A stretch of DNA of 64,000 nt from Neopestalotiopsis rosae (lineage: Eukaryota > Ascomycota > Sordariomycetes > Amphisphaeriales > Sporocadaceae), in contig JALGAS010000006.1 of the NCBI GenBank assembly GCA_023078685.1, positions 744,001 to 808,000 of the forward strand, in the 5' to 3' direction. Below, piece by piece: positions 34,457 through 47,346 of the stretch. A model generated the notes under the pieces. That model was not told the DNA's origin, made no database searches, and worked only from the letters and a program-made list of their open reading frames with translations. Made by a program: the position numbers and the translations under genes. Position 1 is the stretch's first letter. Each line of letters begins with the position of its first letter.

Positions 34457-35900
34457 TTACAATTCACCACCGTCGCACTGCTGCCACATCATGACCTTGC
34501 TGACCTCCATGGAGGGGGAGGTCCAGGTGGGCAGCCAGGTGTCCTGGGCGTTCCAAAAGTCCTTCTTGGCGTTGGCCGAGGCGTCGAGCCAGGGCTTGCC
34601 GCTGGCGCCGTCCTCGAACCAGCCGTTGGTGCCGCCGACGGCGACGTTGAGGATGAGGTAGAACTTTTGGTCAAAGGGGGCGCTGTCGTCACCGCTGCTG
34701 GCCCAGGGGTTGTCGATGCGGGAGCCGTTGCTGTCCGACGTAGGGAAGCTGCCGCGGTCCCAGAGGCTCTCGTCAAAGTTGGTGTAGAGGACCTGAAGCA
34801 GGCGCGAGTTGACGTAGGTGAAGAGGTACTTCTCAGACCACTCAAGGCCAAAGGTGTTGTAGCCCGACGAGTAGGTCGTGTGCAGGGCGGGACGCTTGAC
34901 GTTGGTACGCCACCAGGCGTCGTTGGCTGTGTTGGGGCCCCAGTGCAGAGCCGAGGAGATGATGTTGTTGCCGCCTTGGGCGTAGGTGTGGTTGTTTCCG
35001 CGAGACTCCATGATATCAATCTCTCCGGATCGGGGCCAGGCACCGTAGGTATCCTCGACGGGCATCATCCAGATGGCGGGCCAGAGCCAGTCACCCTGGG
35101 GCAGCTTGGCAGTGACCTCGACTCGGCCGTACTTGATAGTAGCACCAGCCTTGGAGTTGATGCGGCCCGAGGTGGTTGGTGGCACAATGGTAGCATTTCC
35201 GGTGGTAGTGTTTGTAACGGCATAGCAGTCAGAAACGGCAGTTGAAGTACAAGTGCCGTCGGTGAGGAGGTCAATGACGGAGTCCTTATCAATCAGGGCT
35301 GAGTCCTGGAGCTTAGGCATGATGACAAGGTGGCCATCCTCAATGTAGACGTTGGAATCGTCGGCGGTGGTCTGTTCAAACTCGCCATTGCTGTTGCAAA
35401 GAATTAATGACTTGAGCTGGTAAATATATGAAGTGATAAACTTACCCAAATCCACCGACTTGCACTTCCTTGGTCCACACATTGGTGTCAAAGCCATTGG
35501 ACCAATCCTCTTGCAAGACGAGGCAGTAATTGTGCTTGACAACACTGCGCAGACCATCCCAGATCAGGATGCCAGACACGGCGAGACCAATGAAGATGCC
35601 AAGTACCGGGAGAATAGTGACCCATTTCTCCTTGGGATCCTTCTTCTCAAGCCATGGCTTCTCTACCTCGCCCTTCTTGACTCTTCGAGAGTGAAAGTAT
35701 CTTTGACCGCGGTCTACGGCTGCTTGGCCGAGGCCGCTGGAGTTGTAACTCGACGCCGGTCTCGAAATCGCTGGGGAGGCGAAAGGGTTGGTAGGAGCAG
35801 TCCTCACTGACGGTGCTGCTGAGGTGATTCTGTCATCGTCAAAGGGAGATCTCTCCGTGTTTGGCGTTTCTGTGCGAAACGCGTGGCTGTCTTTTTCCAT
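34457..35900 (-). CDS. membrane-anchored GH16 beta-glucanase-like enzyme
   Basis: Exons 35900-35446 and 35390-34457 (55-nt GTAAGT...CAG intron) encode 462 residues. A Ser/Pro-rich N-terminal tail of about 90 residues has no signal peptide. A single helix (WVTILPVLGIFIGLAVSGIL, about 93-114) makes a type II membrane protein with the catalytic domain outside or in the secretory lumen. The GH16 active-site motif is intact: Glu275 nucleophile, Asp277 and Glu280 acid/base in SGEIDIMESRG. Flanking family motifs LWPAIWMMP and FYLILNVAVGG are present. Relatives cut beta-1,3 or mixed beta-1,3/1,4-glucans or act as transglycosylases in cell-wall assembly. The long N-terminal cytosolic tail resembles the Kre6/Skn1-type layout. 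Exact linkage preference cannot be read from sequence. Confidence 0.92.
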
Positions 35901-38900
35901 TGCTACGGAAAAGCTGCTGTGCGGGCAGGGCCGGAATAGTACAAAGATAGCTCTAGTACAAGGATTGTTGTAATGATGCTGGATTATACAAAAGAGTGAA
36001 TGTTGTATTCAAGAGTCGATACTTGTAGCGAGAGAAGTGTCGAACTCGAATATCGGAGATGATGATCGTGATCAATGTATATGAACGAAAGATGCAACCA
36101 GCACCTGAAGGTGTTATAAGACTTGACTTCTCTTTACAATATTGAGGCAACAGTAGCAGAGGTCTGGCTGATAGATAATCAGATCCCTGTCACGGCCAAG
36201 ATCGTTTTAGTACTAGGCTCAGCAGGCGCGACGACAGCGTTCTGGTCCCTGGTACTTCTCATTGTACACGATACTTGGTACCCTGTCCCGGGGTGGGAGC
36301 CATTTCCCTCAGCTCAGCACTTGCCTGCAGGCACTGGCTTGAGCCTCGGCGGCCAGCAAAGACCCCAGGGCTAGATTGAGCGAGACTCTCGGTGCGGGCG
36401 TAGGTATTGGGCACTATCCAAAAACCCCCTTGCCTGATAGACCCATTCGGGCTGGCCTATGGTGTGAAGCGCTGGCCATGAAGCACGCCCACGCACCAGT
36501 CTGAGGTGAAAAGATGAGAGTCGCGATACTTTTTGGAAAACGAAGCTAGCAAGAGGCTCTACCTATTCGATCAGATTTTCTAAAGTGAGCCAGTGTCTAG
36601 GTCCGGGCGTTACTAATTCAGCAGTATAGTCTACTAGCCGCGCCGTGTCCGACAATTCGGTTCGGCCGGGTAGCCACAGAAAATGACAAAGTTCTGACGG
36701 TTTCATCATTCTAGAGCCCGGCTTGTCAAAGTGACTAGAAGAGAGACAGTTGGCAGCCATTTCTGAGCCGCCGATGAGTATACTATGTTGAAGAGCAGCA
36801 CTGAGACAAGCGAATGACCCCTCAGTCACCAGTCGCCGGGCACTAACATAGCATACATAGTAGCTTACGGTAGGTAATAAACGTAAGCGTTTAAGCATCA
36901 TTACTACCGCCAACGCTTCGAGCCGTGCGGCGGCCGAGTGAAGCGCAAGCTAACCCAGCTGACCGGAATTGCACTATGTTTTTGCAGTCAGGTCGGTCCC
37001 GCTGCCGCAGGTGATTGACTGCTGCGGTGGCGCTCTGGTAAAAATTGCTCTGAAGCTTCCATGCAGGGTTCCCGAATGCCGTTTATCGGGTTCGACGACC
37101 TTGAAGGCCACGAAGACATCTTACGATTTGTCTGGATTGAGCTGAGATTCAGTGAGCTGAAAAGCCCAAAACGTCTTCTGGGTCCCCTAGCAGAGCCAAG
37201 CTGAGCTGTTAGAGTCTCGAATTGGGAAATGTTCTGCGCAGCCAGCTCCGATGCACAGGGCAGATAGTTCTCGTCGGCGCTGCAGGCAATAGAGAGCTCC
37301 GTTAAATGGGTCTCGTAGCAGGAGAGCCCCTGGTCGCCGAGAGACTCTGGCGAGTCTGGCAAGCCTGGGAGCATCTGGAAACTGTCCGCTAACGGGTCTG
37401 GCCAAAATCGCTTATCACGCAGCGACCGGGGGTTGCAGCAGGGGTTCCGCTCGCATCTCTTTACGTATCCGTACATGCAAAATTGCTGCATGTGTGCGTA
37501 CATACATTGGCAAGCAATAGCAGCTGCAGCAAATTGGATTGCAATAGGAAGCTCGAAGTCCCGTACATGGCATTCTTCGGAAGATGACTGCCACCGCTCA
37601 GAGAGGAGAATAAAAAAACGTGGCCAGCTCTCTCTACTCTGGGCCATGTGCATCTTCTGTTTCTGTGTGATATTGGCCGCTGTGCATAAAGCCCCGTCGA
37701 TATATTTGGCATACCCAGACTGCTCTGGTGGCCGGTTCCGACAATATTCGACTGCAGTCACATCCATTATATATTCCGAAACCCCGTTTTCCGTGCAATT
37801 CTTTTGGCACTTCAGCTTCTGTCCAGCACGTTGAGAGTATTGCGATCATGTATCCACCAAAAGCGTGTAGGGTTTCCGTGATCGTACGACCTCAGAAGCA
37901 ACAATGACAAGGTCGCCTATGCACCCCAGGTCAATTGAATGCACGACAGGTCTTGACATATTCGTTACAAAGGACTTGGGAAATGATGGAAACACGTCAA
38001 TGATTCACCATCACAGCCATCATCCATATCTCCTGTGGTAAGATGGTCAGAGGCTCGAGCTTCCTCTTAGGCGTTCTTAGGTCGTTGCGGTGTAAGTGCT
38101 ATTGCTCTGTCAGTGGTGAACGAAAAAGAACCCCCCACTGTCATCCCGTCACACACTCGCGCGCGACGGAAGAGAGATGGAAAAAGCGGCATGAGATCCC
38201 GTCCGTGGAAGGGCTTTCGACTAGCCCCCTTGTACCTGCAGATGCCCTAAAATTAACTCTAAAATCGCCCGAAGTACAGTACATACCGCACCCTTTACAG
38301 GTGAGCTGGTCGCACAAGAAGTTTCTTTTTTCCCAACTTGTTTAGACGCTGTCTGAATTTCGACCACCTTACTGTAGTATACCTTCGCAACCATGTGGTG
38401 TCGCAGCTCCACACGCAGTTTCGGTGGTTGGCGTCAACAGAGACAGTCTTAACCGTTTTCCTTCTAGGCATTCATCTGTGCTACAGTAGGGAGGTCGTAG
38501 ATAGATACCCACAGGCATCATGGGCAAATCTTCAGGTCGATCAAAGATCAAATCTCGGCCTATCCTCTATACCCTTGCAAGGCTTGCCAGCTGTGACGAT
38601 AAGAAAGTGCTGAGAGAGAGCATCTCTGCTTAATACGCATTAGCATCAATTCAGCAACTGAGCTGAATCGAAACTTTTTTTTTACGCCCTAGATGAATCT
38701 GGCCGCCTCATGCTGATCAGCTTTTACAAAAATCTCTTCACGATAAGAAAGTACGGCAACTTTTCTTTCCGTATCCTTTTGGCTAAGTCGTTGCGATCCT
38801 CAAGGAAAATCGTGTCGCTACGGCCAATTGTTTGGCGCCGCCACTCGCCATACGAGAATAATAGGTAGTCATCAACGCTTCTCACTGCAGCTCGCTTGCA

Positions 38901-40427
38901 ATGCAGAGCGCTCGCTTCGAGCGACACGAAGAGATCAGCAGCCACGACCAATGCTGCAGGCAACAGGGAAGTTGGGCCTTGCTTTAGCAGCCATGCATTG
39001 CAACCAGGTAGTAAATGCGATAACACATTCGCCCTCCTTTTTTCCCTTTTCTGAAAGTTCGCCTACCCGGAACGAAGCACGTTTCTTGATTTCCAGGAGA
39101 ATTCTGCCCAACCACGTTGTCAATATACGGCGCCGTAGCTTGAACCCGCCCCGTCACCAGGTAATACTGCTTATATCAGCCTTAATGGCCGCTTTGGGAC
39201 AAATATTTCAAGCCACTATAGCATATCTCACATATCTCCAAATCTGTAGAGTCCGATTTCGATATCACCAGTCAATTGCACACGTCAGATGTCAAAGCAT
39301 ACAATCAATGCAAGCAAGTTTAAATGATGCTTTTTTCAAGTGCCACTATCCGAGACATGGCGCCGTCCATGCGTAAAACACGTTTATTCACCTGATAGAT
39401 GAAGCGGTGGCAATTCGGCATGGACGATGAACATACATGGCATGTTTCTCGGAAATTCAACCGTTCTTGGAAAACGCGTGCAATCTACTCGTGGAAAATG
39501 CCCTCCTACACAATTTTGACTTACTTCACCTGACTCCATTGCAAGAAGGCGGCGGACTTGCCTACTTGAAAACCTCGCAATGGCCGAAGCCGATTTGTGT
39601 CATCTCTGAGACATTTGCATAACACCTTCCATCATGTCTCATGAAAGCTCTCGCCGTCATTTGTGCGGAAGCCCCTCTGTGAGGACCAATACCCGTTGCA
39701 ACCAAAGGTCTTGGTGGTATATGCGACCGTGATTCGCTGGCTCTCTTTTTCCTTGTGTAAGCCACAAGGTCTCGTATCTAGAACTTGTGGCTTTGAAATG
39801 CAAGCAACGCCCGTTATGCGTGCGCCGCCCTCCCGGGATGCTGTGTTGGAGGTGGAGGAGGAGGAGGTGGTGGTGGAGGGTATCGCTATGATTTCCATAC
39901 TTCATCTAGAAGGGCTGGGATTACAACAAGCGAGCGCCAGGGTATGTTCGGCCTGAACAAAAAGTGTCTCACAAAAACACGTCAGTTTTGCAGCGTACAC
40001 ACGGCGGCTCTGTGCCAATCATCCAACTTTCTTGAGCGAATGAGCCATGCTGACTAGATATGCACTGCATCCCTATGTATGTATGCGAGGGATATCTGCA
40101 TAATGTGCCGCCCGCACTAGGAGGGAAAAAATGGTGGTGTGCTTGATTTTCGCTTGCCTTTGCCCCCGAAATGCGCGAATGCGGGCGCACAACTCTATAT
40201 TGACTTTGGTACCCCATTTCTCGCCTATAGATCATCAGCTGGCTGTGCATACGAGAAAACCAACGTTGCATAGCGTATTGGCAGATACATACGATTGGGA
40301 ATGACGTGGGACAAGATAAGTATAGATCAATGCTAATGCATTCATTGGCGCGATGCCGAACCTTGATATTAAGAATATCGACGACAATAATGGCAGTTGA
40401 ACAACGAATCAATACTCTTGATAGTGC
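35901..40427. other. long intergenic region with one doubtful open frame
   Basis: About 4.5 kb. Apart from the frame at 36988-37767 (listed separately) there is no support for genes. A GGA/GGT-rich tract lies at about 39846-39879. Frames such as 38828-39376 have no domain. Confidence 0.45.
36988..37767 (-). CDS. doubtful open reading frame of 259 codons
   Basis: A continuous frame longer than expected by chance in DNA of this base composition, but rich in Cys, Arg and Ser without a recognisable domain, leader or membrane segment. The opposite strand is also open for 133 codons. No intron signals improve it. It may be a lineage-specific gene, an old gene relic, or chance. Confidence 0.2.
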   Translation of the reverse strand: MDVTAVEYCRNRPPEQSGYAKYIDGALCTAANITQKQKMHMAQSRESWPRFFILLSERWQSSSEECHVRDFELPIAIQFAAAAIACQCMYAHMQQFCMYGYVKRCERNPCCNPRSLRDKRFWPDPLADSFQMLPGLPDSPESLGDQGLSCYETHLTELSIACSADENYLPCASELAAQNISQFETLTAQLGSARGPRRRFGLFSSLNLSSIQTNRKMSSWPSRSSNPINGIREPCMEASEQFLPERHRSSQSPAAAGPT

Positions 40428-41255
40428 TTAGAAATACAGTGATACCATCTGGAGTCTCCTGATAGCTTCAAGTAGTACGATATCATTGGCATACCACTTG
40501 GGCGTTCTTATCATGATAGGCGGGGAAAGATCAGTGGTGCAGTCGACGATGAAGAGATGTTGGCCAGTTGAATTGATTCGTCGTTGATATGAATGAACGT
40601 CCTTAATGTTCATCTGGCAGACTTTGGTAGAACCAAGGCTAGGCTCACTCAGTTTGACTGCGTAAGGCTTCAGTAAAGTGAAATGGGTTCAATCGGAGCT
40701 GTGTCATTAGCCAGATGACAATTCAGTCAAAAAGTGATCAGGACAAGAGTCCTCAGATGTCTTGACGTCTGACGAGAGGTTTATTACAAGAAGTCAAGGT
40801 CATGTTTTAATCAATACCAATATTATCATTCTCTATCATATCATAATCAAGGGGAAGCTGTTGTCTATTCCATAGGGTGGTTCTGATTCCATGAACCTGA
40901 TAGCTGAAAGACGATAGCTTGATGACCCCAAGTGATTTGCAAGAAGTTCCCGGCGTGGGTGCGAGACATTTGTTTCATGATTTTGATATTGTTCTAAGAA
41001 GCGGATATTCCGACCGAGACAAGTTGCGGATTCCACCGCAGTGTAGATCGCAGTTGAGACATTAGGGTCCTGTCTGTCAGCCCGAGGCGTGCAATGGTAG
41101 CGTGGCGAGCTGATCTGACTTACCATCACTGACTGGAAGCACTCAATCAGTTCATCTAGGAGATGGCCGAAAGGATAGTCAGTCAACAAGTCTGGGCGTA
41201 GAGTCTGGCCGCTTGCTATGTCGAAGTGATGGCGTTTTGAAAGCACATGAGGCAA
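40428..41255 (-). other. protein-like exon fragments of an unrecognised or decayed gene
   Basis: Two stretches look coding. (1) From about 41255 a frame (DYPFGHLLDELIECFQSVM) is followed by a good GTAAGT donor and an ACAG acceptor, then continues as DPNVSTAIYTAVESATCLGR and ends at a stop at 40836. (2) After an AAG acceptor near 40678, a frame reads KPYAVKLSEPSLGSTKVCQ, runs on through MNIKDVHSYQRRIN and stops at 40428. I found no donor that joins the two in phase and no clear ATG for the first. They may be two small genes, a gene with unseen exons, or a pseudogene. The family is not recognised. Confidence 0.3.
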
Positions 41256-41476
41256 GACAGATCACTTGTAGATAACCTCGTCTCCCGACCTTAGAGTTTG
41301 ACTTCACGATATCTTCATTGCATGTTAATTACTGAAGAGACTTCCGGGCCAAATCTCCATCCAACGTTCTTTAGGCATCATATCCTACTTTGGTGACGAT
41401 ATCATTCATATCCGGGTATAGATATATCTCACCAATTGCTGGGCTAAAGCAGTTACCCAAGTCTGGCTTTGTTAAT

Positions 41477-42932
41477 ATGGCGTCTCACCGCCAGCATCAC
41501 TCTCTAATTTCTGCCTTTATTTCTTTCCTCTTGATATTCTCATCCAGTCATGTTACCGGGGCAGCAGCAGATGACCTCCCAGATCTCGGTACAGTGCTAT
41601 CCAAACAACCGGAGCTGAGCACCTACTATTCTCTGGTTCAGGTAAACGACGAGATTTATATGACTGCATGTGAGAATCATTGTACTAACTTGACACCGCC
41701 AGCAAAATCCCCAAATTCTCCTCCAGCTTCCTATGGACGGCGGCATCACCATTCTAGCGCCTTCAAATGCCGCCTTTGCAAACATCCCCAATACAATTCT
41801 GGGGAGCGTATGGAGCGCCAATGACAGCAAAGTCGTGGTGCCGCTGATGCTATACCACGTATTATCTACGCAGCTGTCAATGGCGACCTTACCCAGCGAC
41901 CAGGTGCACGCGACGACGCTTCTCACGGATCCAGCGTGGACGACGCTGGCAGGTGGGCAGGGCGTACTGATCAACCGGCAACCCGGCAATCTCGTGGTCT
42001 TTGTATCGGGCGGCGGAGCACGCAGTCTGCTCAAGGCCGTTGACATACCCTTCAAAGGCGGGCTGGTCCAAGTGATTGACAATCTGCTGGTGCCGCCGGG
42101 ATCACTCAACACGACCCTCACGGACTTTCAGGACCTCTCGTTTCTCGGCGCGCTCTACGCGGCGGGACTGTACGATGAAGTCGCCATCAACACCAACAAC
42201 AAGACCAACATGACGACGACGGCGGCGACGGCAGGCGGGGGTGGTAATTTCACCATTTTCGCACCCTCGGTTCCAGGGATCCAAGTCGTCAACGGCACGC
42301 TGAGCAACCTGACCACGGCGCAACTCCGCCGCGTGATGCAGTACCACATTGTGCCCTCGGCAGTGTTGCCGTCGACCTCACTCGACAACGGAACCGTCCA
42401 CACCACTCTGCTAGGCGCATCCGGCCCCTCCTTGCACATCCACCGCTCGGGCAACAACCTCTACGTCAACTCGGCGCAGGTGATCCAGTCGGACATATTG
42501 CTGGAAAACGGCATCCTGCACATTCTCGACAACGTGCTCAACCCCGACGTCCCGGGCGCGACGCCGGGCAGTGGTCTCACCGCAGGCGGCGGGTCGCAGC
42601 CGCCCGTCTTCTCGGGCGCCGTCAATGCCAGCACCATGGTCGTCACCGATCAGCCCTTTACCACGGCGCTGCCGTGTAGCGTCAGCTGTCCCCCACCTGC
42701 TCCCGTCATGAACATGACGACGATGGCGACGACAATGAGTGCGGGCGGCGGCAACGGTAGCACTTTGGTTTCGAGCAGTGGATCCAGTGCCAATGGGACG
42801 CGGAGTAGCACGGCAACGGATGTTGCGACCAGTAGTAGTAAAGCCGGCGCGGCGGTATTACCGCGGTGTACGGGCTTGGGAATGCTTGGGGCGGTGGGCT
42901 TGGGTGCTCTGGGATTGGCATTTGACTTCTGA
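41477..42932 (+). CDS. fasciclin (FAS1)-domain cell-surface protein, probably GPI-anchored
   Basis: Exons 41477-41641 and 41703-42932 (61-nt intron) give 464 residues. The start at 41477 is chosen because it places a clean signal peptide at the N-terminus (SLISAFISFLLIFSSSHVTG). Two FAS1 domains follow: about 35-190 (motifs ITILAPSNAAFANIP and YHVL) and about 195-345 (FTIFAPSVPG, YHIVPSAVLP, and NGILHILDNVLNP). The tail has a CSVSCPPPAP segment, a Ser/Thr/Gly-rich stalk and a hydrophobic end (LGMLGAVGLGALGLAFDF), as in GPI-anchored proteins. Many N-glycosylation sites are present. FAS1 proteins mediate adhesion; in fungi they are tied to wall integrity and surface attachment. The role of this copy is inferred only from architecture. 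Confidence 0.92.
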
Positions 42933-44483
42933 ATTCGGCCATGATCCTGATATCTTTACATTATTGTTTGATTATGACGTATAGACATAACGCTTGTAGA
43001 TGAGGTAAACGAGTTTGGTAATACTTTACTGCGGTTCAAGCTTTGTTGGATGTATGACTGTAACGGTTTATGTACAATTACTTGGAATGTGCATTCTCGT
43101 TGGTTGTGATCTCTTCAAACAGCTTGTTTTTGATGTCCAATATCATCATCACCCTCGAGCTCCTTGGTGATCACAAAGGGACTTTTCAGTCCAATGGTCA
43201 AGGACAAACATCACTCGGTTCAGTGGTTAAACTCCAGATACAAATGTTTAGAACAGGGTAACGAGAAAAATTAAGAAGAAAGCTCGATTGAAGAAATGCA
43301 AAAAGGAATGAAAATATCGAGCAGCTAACGCCCGGAAAAAACCATGAGAAACTCGCATGTAATACAGGAAACAAAACAAACACCGTACATGAATCCCCCA
43401 ACAACAACAAACAAGGAAACAAGTGAGAAAATCCCACACCAGTAAGAATACATAACCGCCATAGAAAAAGATCCAACGAAATTTTTTGAAATGCTGTTTC
43501 TGGCAACTCCGGCTAAACGGATAGAGCCCCAAACCCAAGAAGAAGGATGCAATTGAAACCTTTGGCAGTGTATGCTGTTGAAAGAATTCTATGACCCGAT
43601 GACTTTTTTCCGCCGTTTTCCTTTTTGCGCTCCTGTGGAGAAGCTGAAATGCGATTCTAATATAAGTAATTCGTCTGCCTAGCGGCGATTTCGTGAGAAA
43701 ATAGCATTGCGCCTCGTCTAAGTCGGAAGGATTGCCCGAATCCTTCCGTGGGGCCACGAGAAGGTTCTGGTGGTGCCCATGGTATCGGGATTGAGTTTGG
43801 AGAGAGCGTGAAAGGAAATGAAATCAGAGAAAAGAAAAATCAAAAACAACTGTTAAAATGATGAATAGAGAAAAAGAGTGTGTGATAGAGAAAATCAGAA
43901 AAGAATCGTGGACTCATATTCCGTGGCCTGCGCAATGCCGAGACCTGCGTATAAACGATACGACGCAGCTCAACAAATTGAAAAGGTCGCCAGACGGGAT
44001 ACGTGGTCCAAGCCATTCAGAAAACTCGAGAATAGAAGCGATTGAAGTGCAAAAAAGGAACTGGTTTCTTCCAATGTTCAACATTGGGAGAATCCGGCAT
44101 GATGACGGGGCCATGCCCACGTGCGTGGGAGCAGGAATGCGCACATGGTGGCAGAGCCGCATGATTGGGATTTCGATGTTGTTACACAAGGAGCTGAGTC
44201 TTGTCCTCGGGTCCGATTTGGGTAACCAGGAAAGTCCTTGGCTCATTCCATTGGGAGGTCGAATTGATGGGCTGCCGAGGTCTTGGTCGCCGTAGTGGGA
44301 ATTGATTGCTTTGCCACTGCTCCCAACTCGTTCAGTACAGATGTTGAGAGACGATTGGGATGATCAAACAAAGCAGCAGCTGGCAGAGATTGTATCATCC
44401 AGCAATTGAGGTGCTCAGCCAAAGCGTAACAATAGTGTACCAACATCGAGTCCGTCCCGCGGGGCATGACATAGTCGTGTCCC
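42933..44483. other. intergenic region, no convincing gene
   Basis: About 1.55 kb. Hydrophobic frames on the minus strand (43248-43757) come from A-rich + strand runs and overlap in several frames, so they look noncoding. Confidence 0.4.
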
Positions 44484-44810
44484 TTACGGGCTCGGTGGGG
44501 GCGTCGGACCGGGGCGCGGAGGCACAGGGCCAGGTCTCGGTGCCGGCGAAGGCGTGGGGGGACGTGGTGGAACGGGTAGGGAATTGATCAATGGCATTTG
44601 TCCAAAGTGTTCCAGCATGGCTTGATCCATATCGTCATGAGTTGTCGGGATAGCTGAGACACCACAACGGTCTTGCCAAGTACGAGCAAGCTCCGCTGGC
44701 GGAATGTAATCTTGCTCGAAATTTTCGATGTTTCGTATTTCGGTATACATGATGTTTCTATTGTGCTGAAAGCTAATGTCGAGTTGTTCGAGTCGGGAAA
44801 TAGATCTCAT
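44484..44810 (-). CDS. possible small proline-rich protein
   Basis: A 108-codon frame starting with ATG at 44810. The first 78 residues are acidic and polar with protein-like composition (YIPPAELARTWQDRCGVSAI); the last 30 are almost only Pro, Arg, Gly, Ser and Thr (PRPPTPSPAPRPGPVPP). No domain, leader or membrane segment is visible. Short length and lack of relatives I can name keep confidence low. Confidence 0.35.
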   Translation of the reverse strand: MRSISRLEQLDISFQHNRNIMYTEIRNIENFEQDYIPPAELARTWQDRCGVSAIPTTHDDMDQAMLEHFGQMPLINSLPVPPRPPTPSPAPRPGPVPPRPGPTPPPSP

Positions 44811-47346
44811 GTTTGATAATGCTTCGAAGGAAAATGTGCCAAATGTTGGAAGTGATGCTCTCTTAAGTACGAGAAATACAAGCTACTTGATTGATGCTTT
44901 CTTTATTGTCTGAATGCGTCTAATGAGATTCTTCACAACCGGAATCAAGATACACTTTATATCGTGGTAACCAACATTTTAACATGTTGCCTACAACACC
45001 AGACGATTTCGTATCCTTTGATCAACACACTGACCAAACCAGCCCCCAACGGAAATAGCAATGCCGTGATGAAATTCGTCTGCCTAGAACAAAGAAACCG
45101 TGATAGCAACAATTATTGAGGATAGTAAGTAGTGTATAGTTGGATGGTACTGATCGAAAGCGTCTTGAGCCACCACCATTCAGTGGGGGTGCCGGGAACT
45201 AGGACTAGCCAGGAATCCATCTTTGTCTTTCGGTATCCAATCAACTTGATGAAACGTTGGATGTGTTGTAGGCTGAATCCGGTCCAGGACTATGGGAAAT
45301 CATGGAAAACGCCTTACCATCTACCACTCGATGAATTGCCATTGTTCTAGACGGTGGAAACAAGTGCGAAAGGAACTTGCGAGAAACCTTGGCTAGGACA
45401 ATAAAGTTTCTCGGCATGTGATGCTTTCTTTCTCTCATTGGTCATGCCGTATGTGAGGTCACAGAAGCCGGGCTGTTGATGACAAACGGCAGTGAACCAG
45501 AGGCTATGATGATATTGAGCTTGGCATGCCAGGGCCAATTCACGCAAATACCATTAGCTTCATCGTCAAACTTTGAGTGCTGACATTATGTCAGTGAGAT
45601 GCCATGCAAGAAATGGTCGGATTCTAGGCACCTAGATTCCACGTTCTGTTCTGGGATGTAAAAGCCGGGATGGATTGTTCTTGGAGCCCCATAATGGGCG
45701 GTGATAGTAAATGCGAGTCCTGTATAGGTTGGCCAGAAATAGTAAGTCCCCTAGAAGGATTGAGTTTGTTCTCCACTCTTTCCTTCTCGTCTAAGAGTCC
45801 GCTTTGGTAAGATGTAGTTGGACTCTTGACGGAGAGTACTTGAGTTTCCGGGACGCCGGCGGGAGACCGGAAACAATGAAAAACCAGCTAATGTTGAAGA
45901 AGTGATGTCGGAAACCGAATCATATCACCATCTCAGGACATCGGGAGCAGATCAAGGCGAGAGGATGCGAGGCCAAGTCCGACGAGGGTAGGACAGCTCC
46001 GCCCTAGAGCAAACAAGACTTTGGCCAAGACGTGTATACTTGGTAAGTTGGAAGTCTTTCAGCTCGAATGAACGTTGCCCAGTGACAGTAATCGCCATTG
46101 AGATGGGAAAGCTTGACGCACCCGCGCCACTGCTAGTGAGATCCTTTTATGCCAGATAATAGATCCCTCAGCCCTACCAGATGCGGCCGAGCATCTAATT
46201 AATCAGCCAGGTTGCGAATTTCCGGCCAATCACGGAATAGAAATCTACCAAGGACAATATTTCGCGCATGGAAGACACTGACCGTCTCATGGATTGCGCG
46301 GGAATTGCTCACCCATGGGCCCAGGACCATGGTAGGACAACTCGACATAAGGACAAGGCTTAGAAATATACCGACACTGCTGACAAGCGTGCGCCAATCC
46401 TAATTTTTCGGTGGCTGTCATGAATCACCGGGCCGAAGGTGTGCCAGCCGCTGCTCATATGATCTCGGCATCTTGGACCATGAATTGAACCCTCGTGCGG
46501 CCATGGGATGTGTTTGTCAATTGACAGGAATATTCGTGAGTCTCCTCGTGGAAGAGCCTCACCTTGGTTGACCAATTGATTGGCTGTCATGTGAAAAGAT
46601 TACCAACTCATACCATACGATTCGCACTGCCCTGCCTTCTGTCGGGACCGGGAGCCGACTAGCAGAACTGTATCTAGCGTGCCGCGGTTATACGCTGTTG
46701 CCAACAAGATCTCACTGAGGCTGCTGAAATCCACGATTGGTCGCTTGGAACGTTGCAAGCTATGTTGTGCATAGCATAGTTCCTGTCATTGGCGTGTGTA
46801 ACACAACCAAATTCAGGCTGCAACTTTCTATTTAGTGGATCGTGTTCTAGAGACATAAGCTGATTAGCTTCTCGACTCCTTGCTGGGTCTGGCGCTCCTA
46901 AGCCTTCTTCGTTTCTTCCTTAGCTGAAGGTTCGAAAATAGGCCAACTTTTTGGGGGCGGTTTTCTCTCTACGGCGTCACACCCGCACAGGTCACGATGG
47001 CTTGCTTCCAAGTTTGATGTCGTTTATGGCCCCAATGTAGGTGTCGGGCATTCCATTTTGGGACAATTTGACTGCCTGAAAATCTACATCGGACAATGAA
47101 TCGATGTCCACATTGGCGAGCTGCTGAGGGACCTAGGTGCTGACAGTTTTCACATGGGTTATTGAAGCATGCTTCGTCGGCAAGCTCGAAACAGAAAGAG
47201 TCAGACATGAAGAAGTAAAGTCAATTGTATCCTATGGCAAGAGCTATCCTCGCCATTTTGTTCTCGCCTCAATGATGTAGGTATCAAATTTTTCTCCCAA
47301 AACGCCTCGTCCCAATGCAATCGTTGCTTCTTTCTGTAGTTGTCTT
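44811..47346. other. intergenic region, no gene seen
   Basis: About 2.5 kb with only frames under 80 codons. Some on the minus strand near 45240-45547 have reasonable composition but no start and splice arrangement that works. Confidence 0.4.

Noticed and set aside
38828..39376. 182-codon plus-strand frame
   Set aside because: No recognisable domain, both strands open in part, no conserved features; likely chance.
43248..43757. Hydrophobic 169-codon minus-strand frame resembling a membrane protein
   Set aside because: The aromatic and Leu content comes from A-rich runs on the plus strand; overlapping frames look similar, so it is probably base-composition bias.
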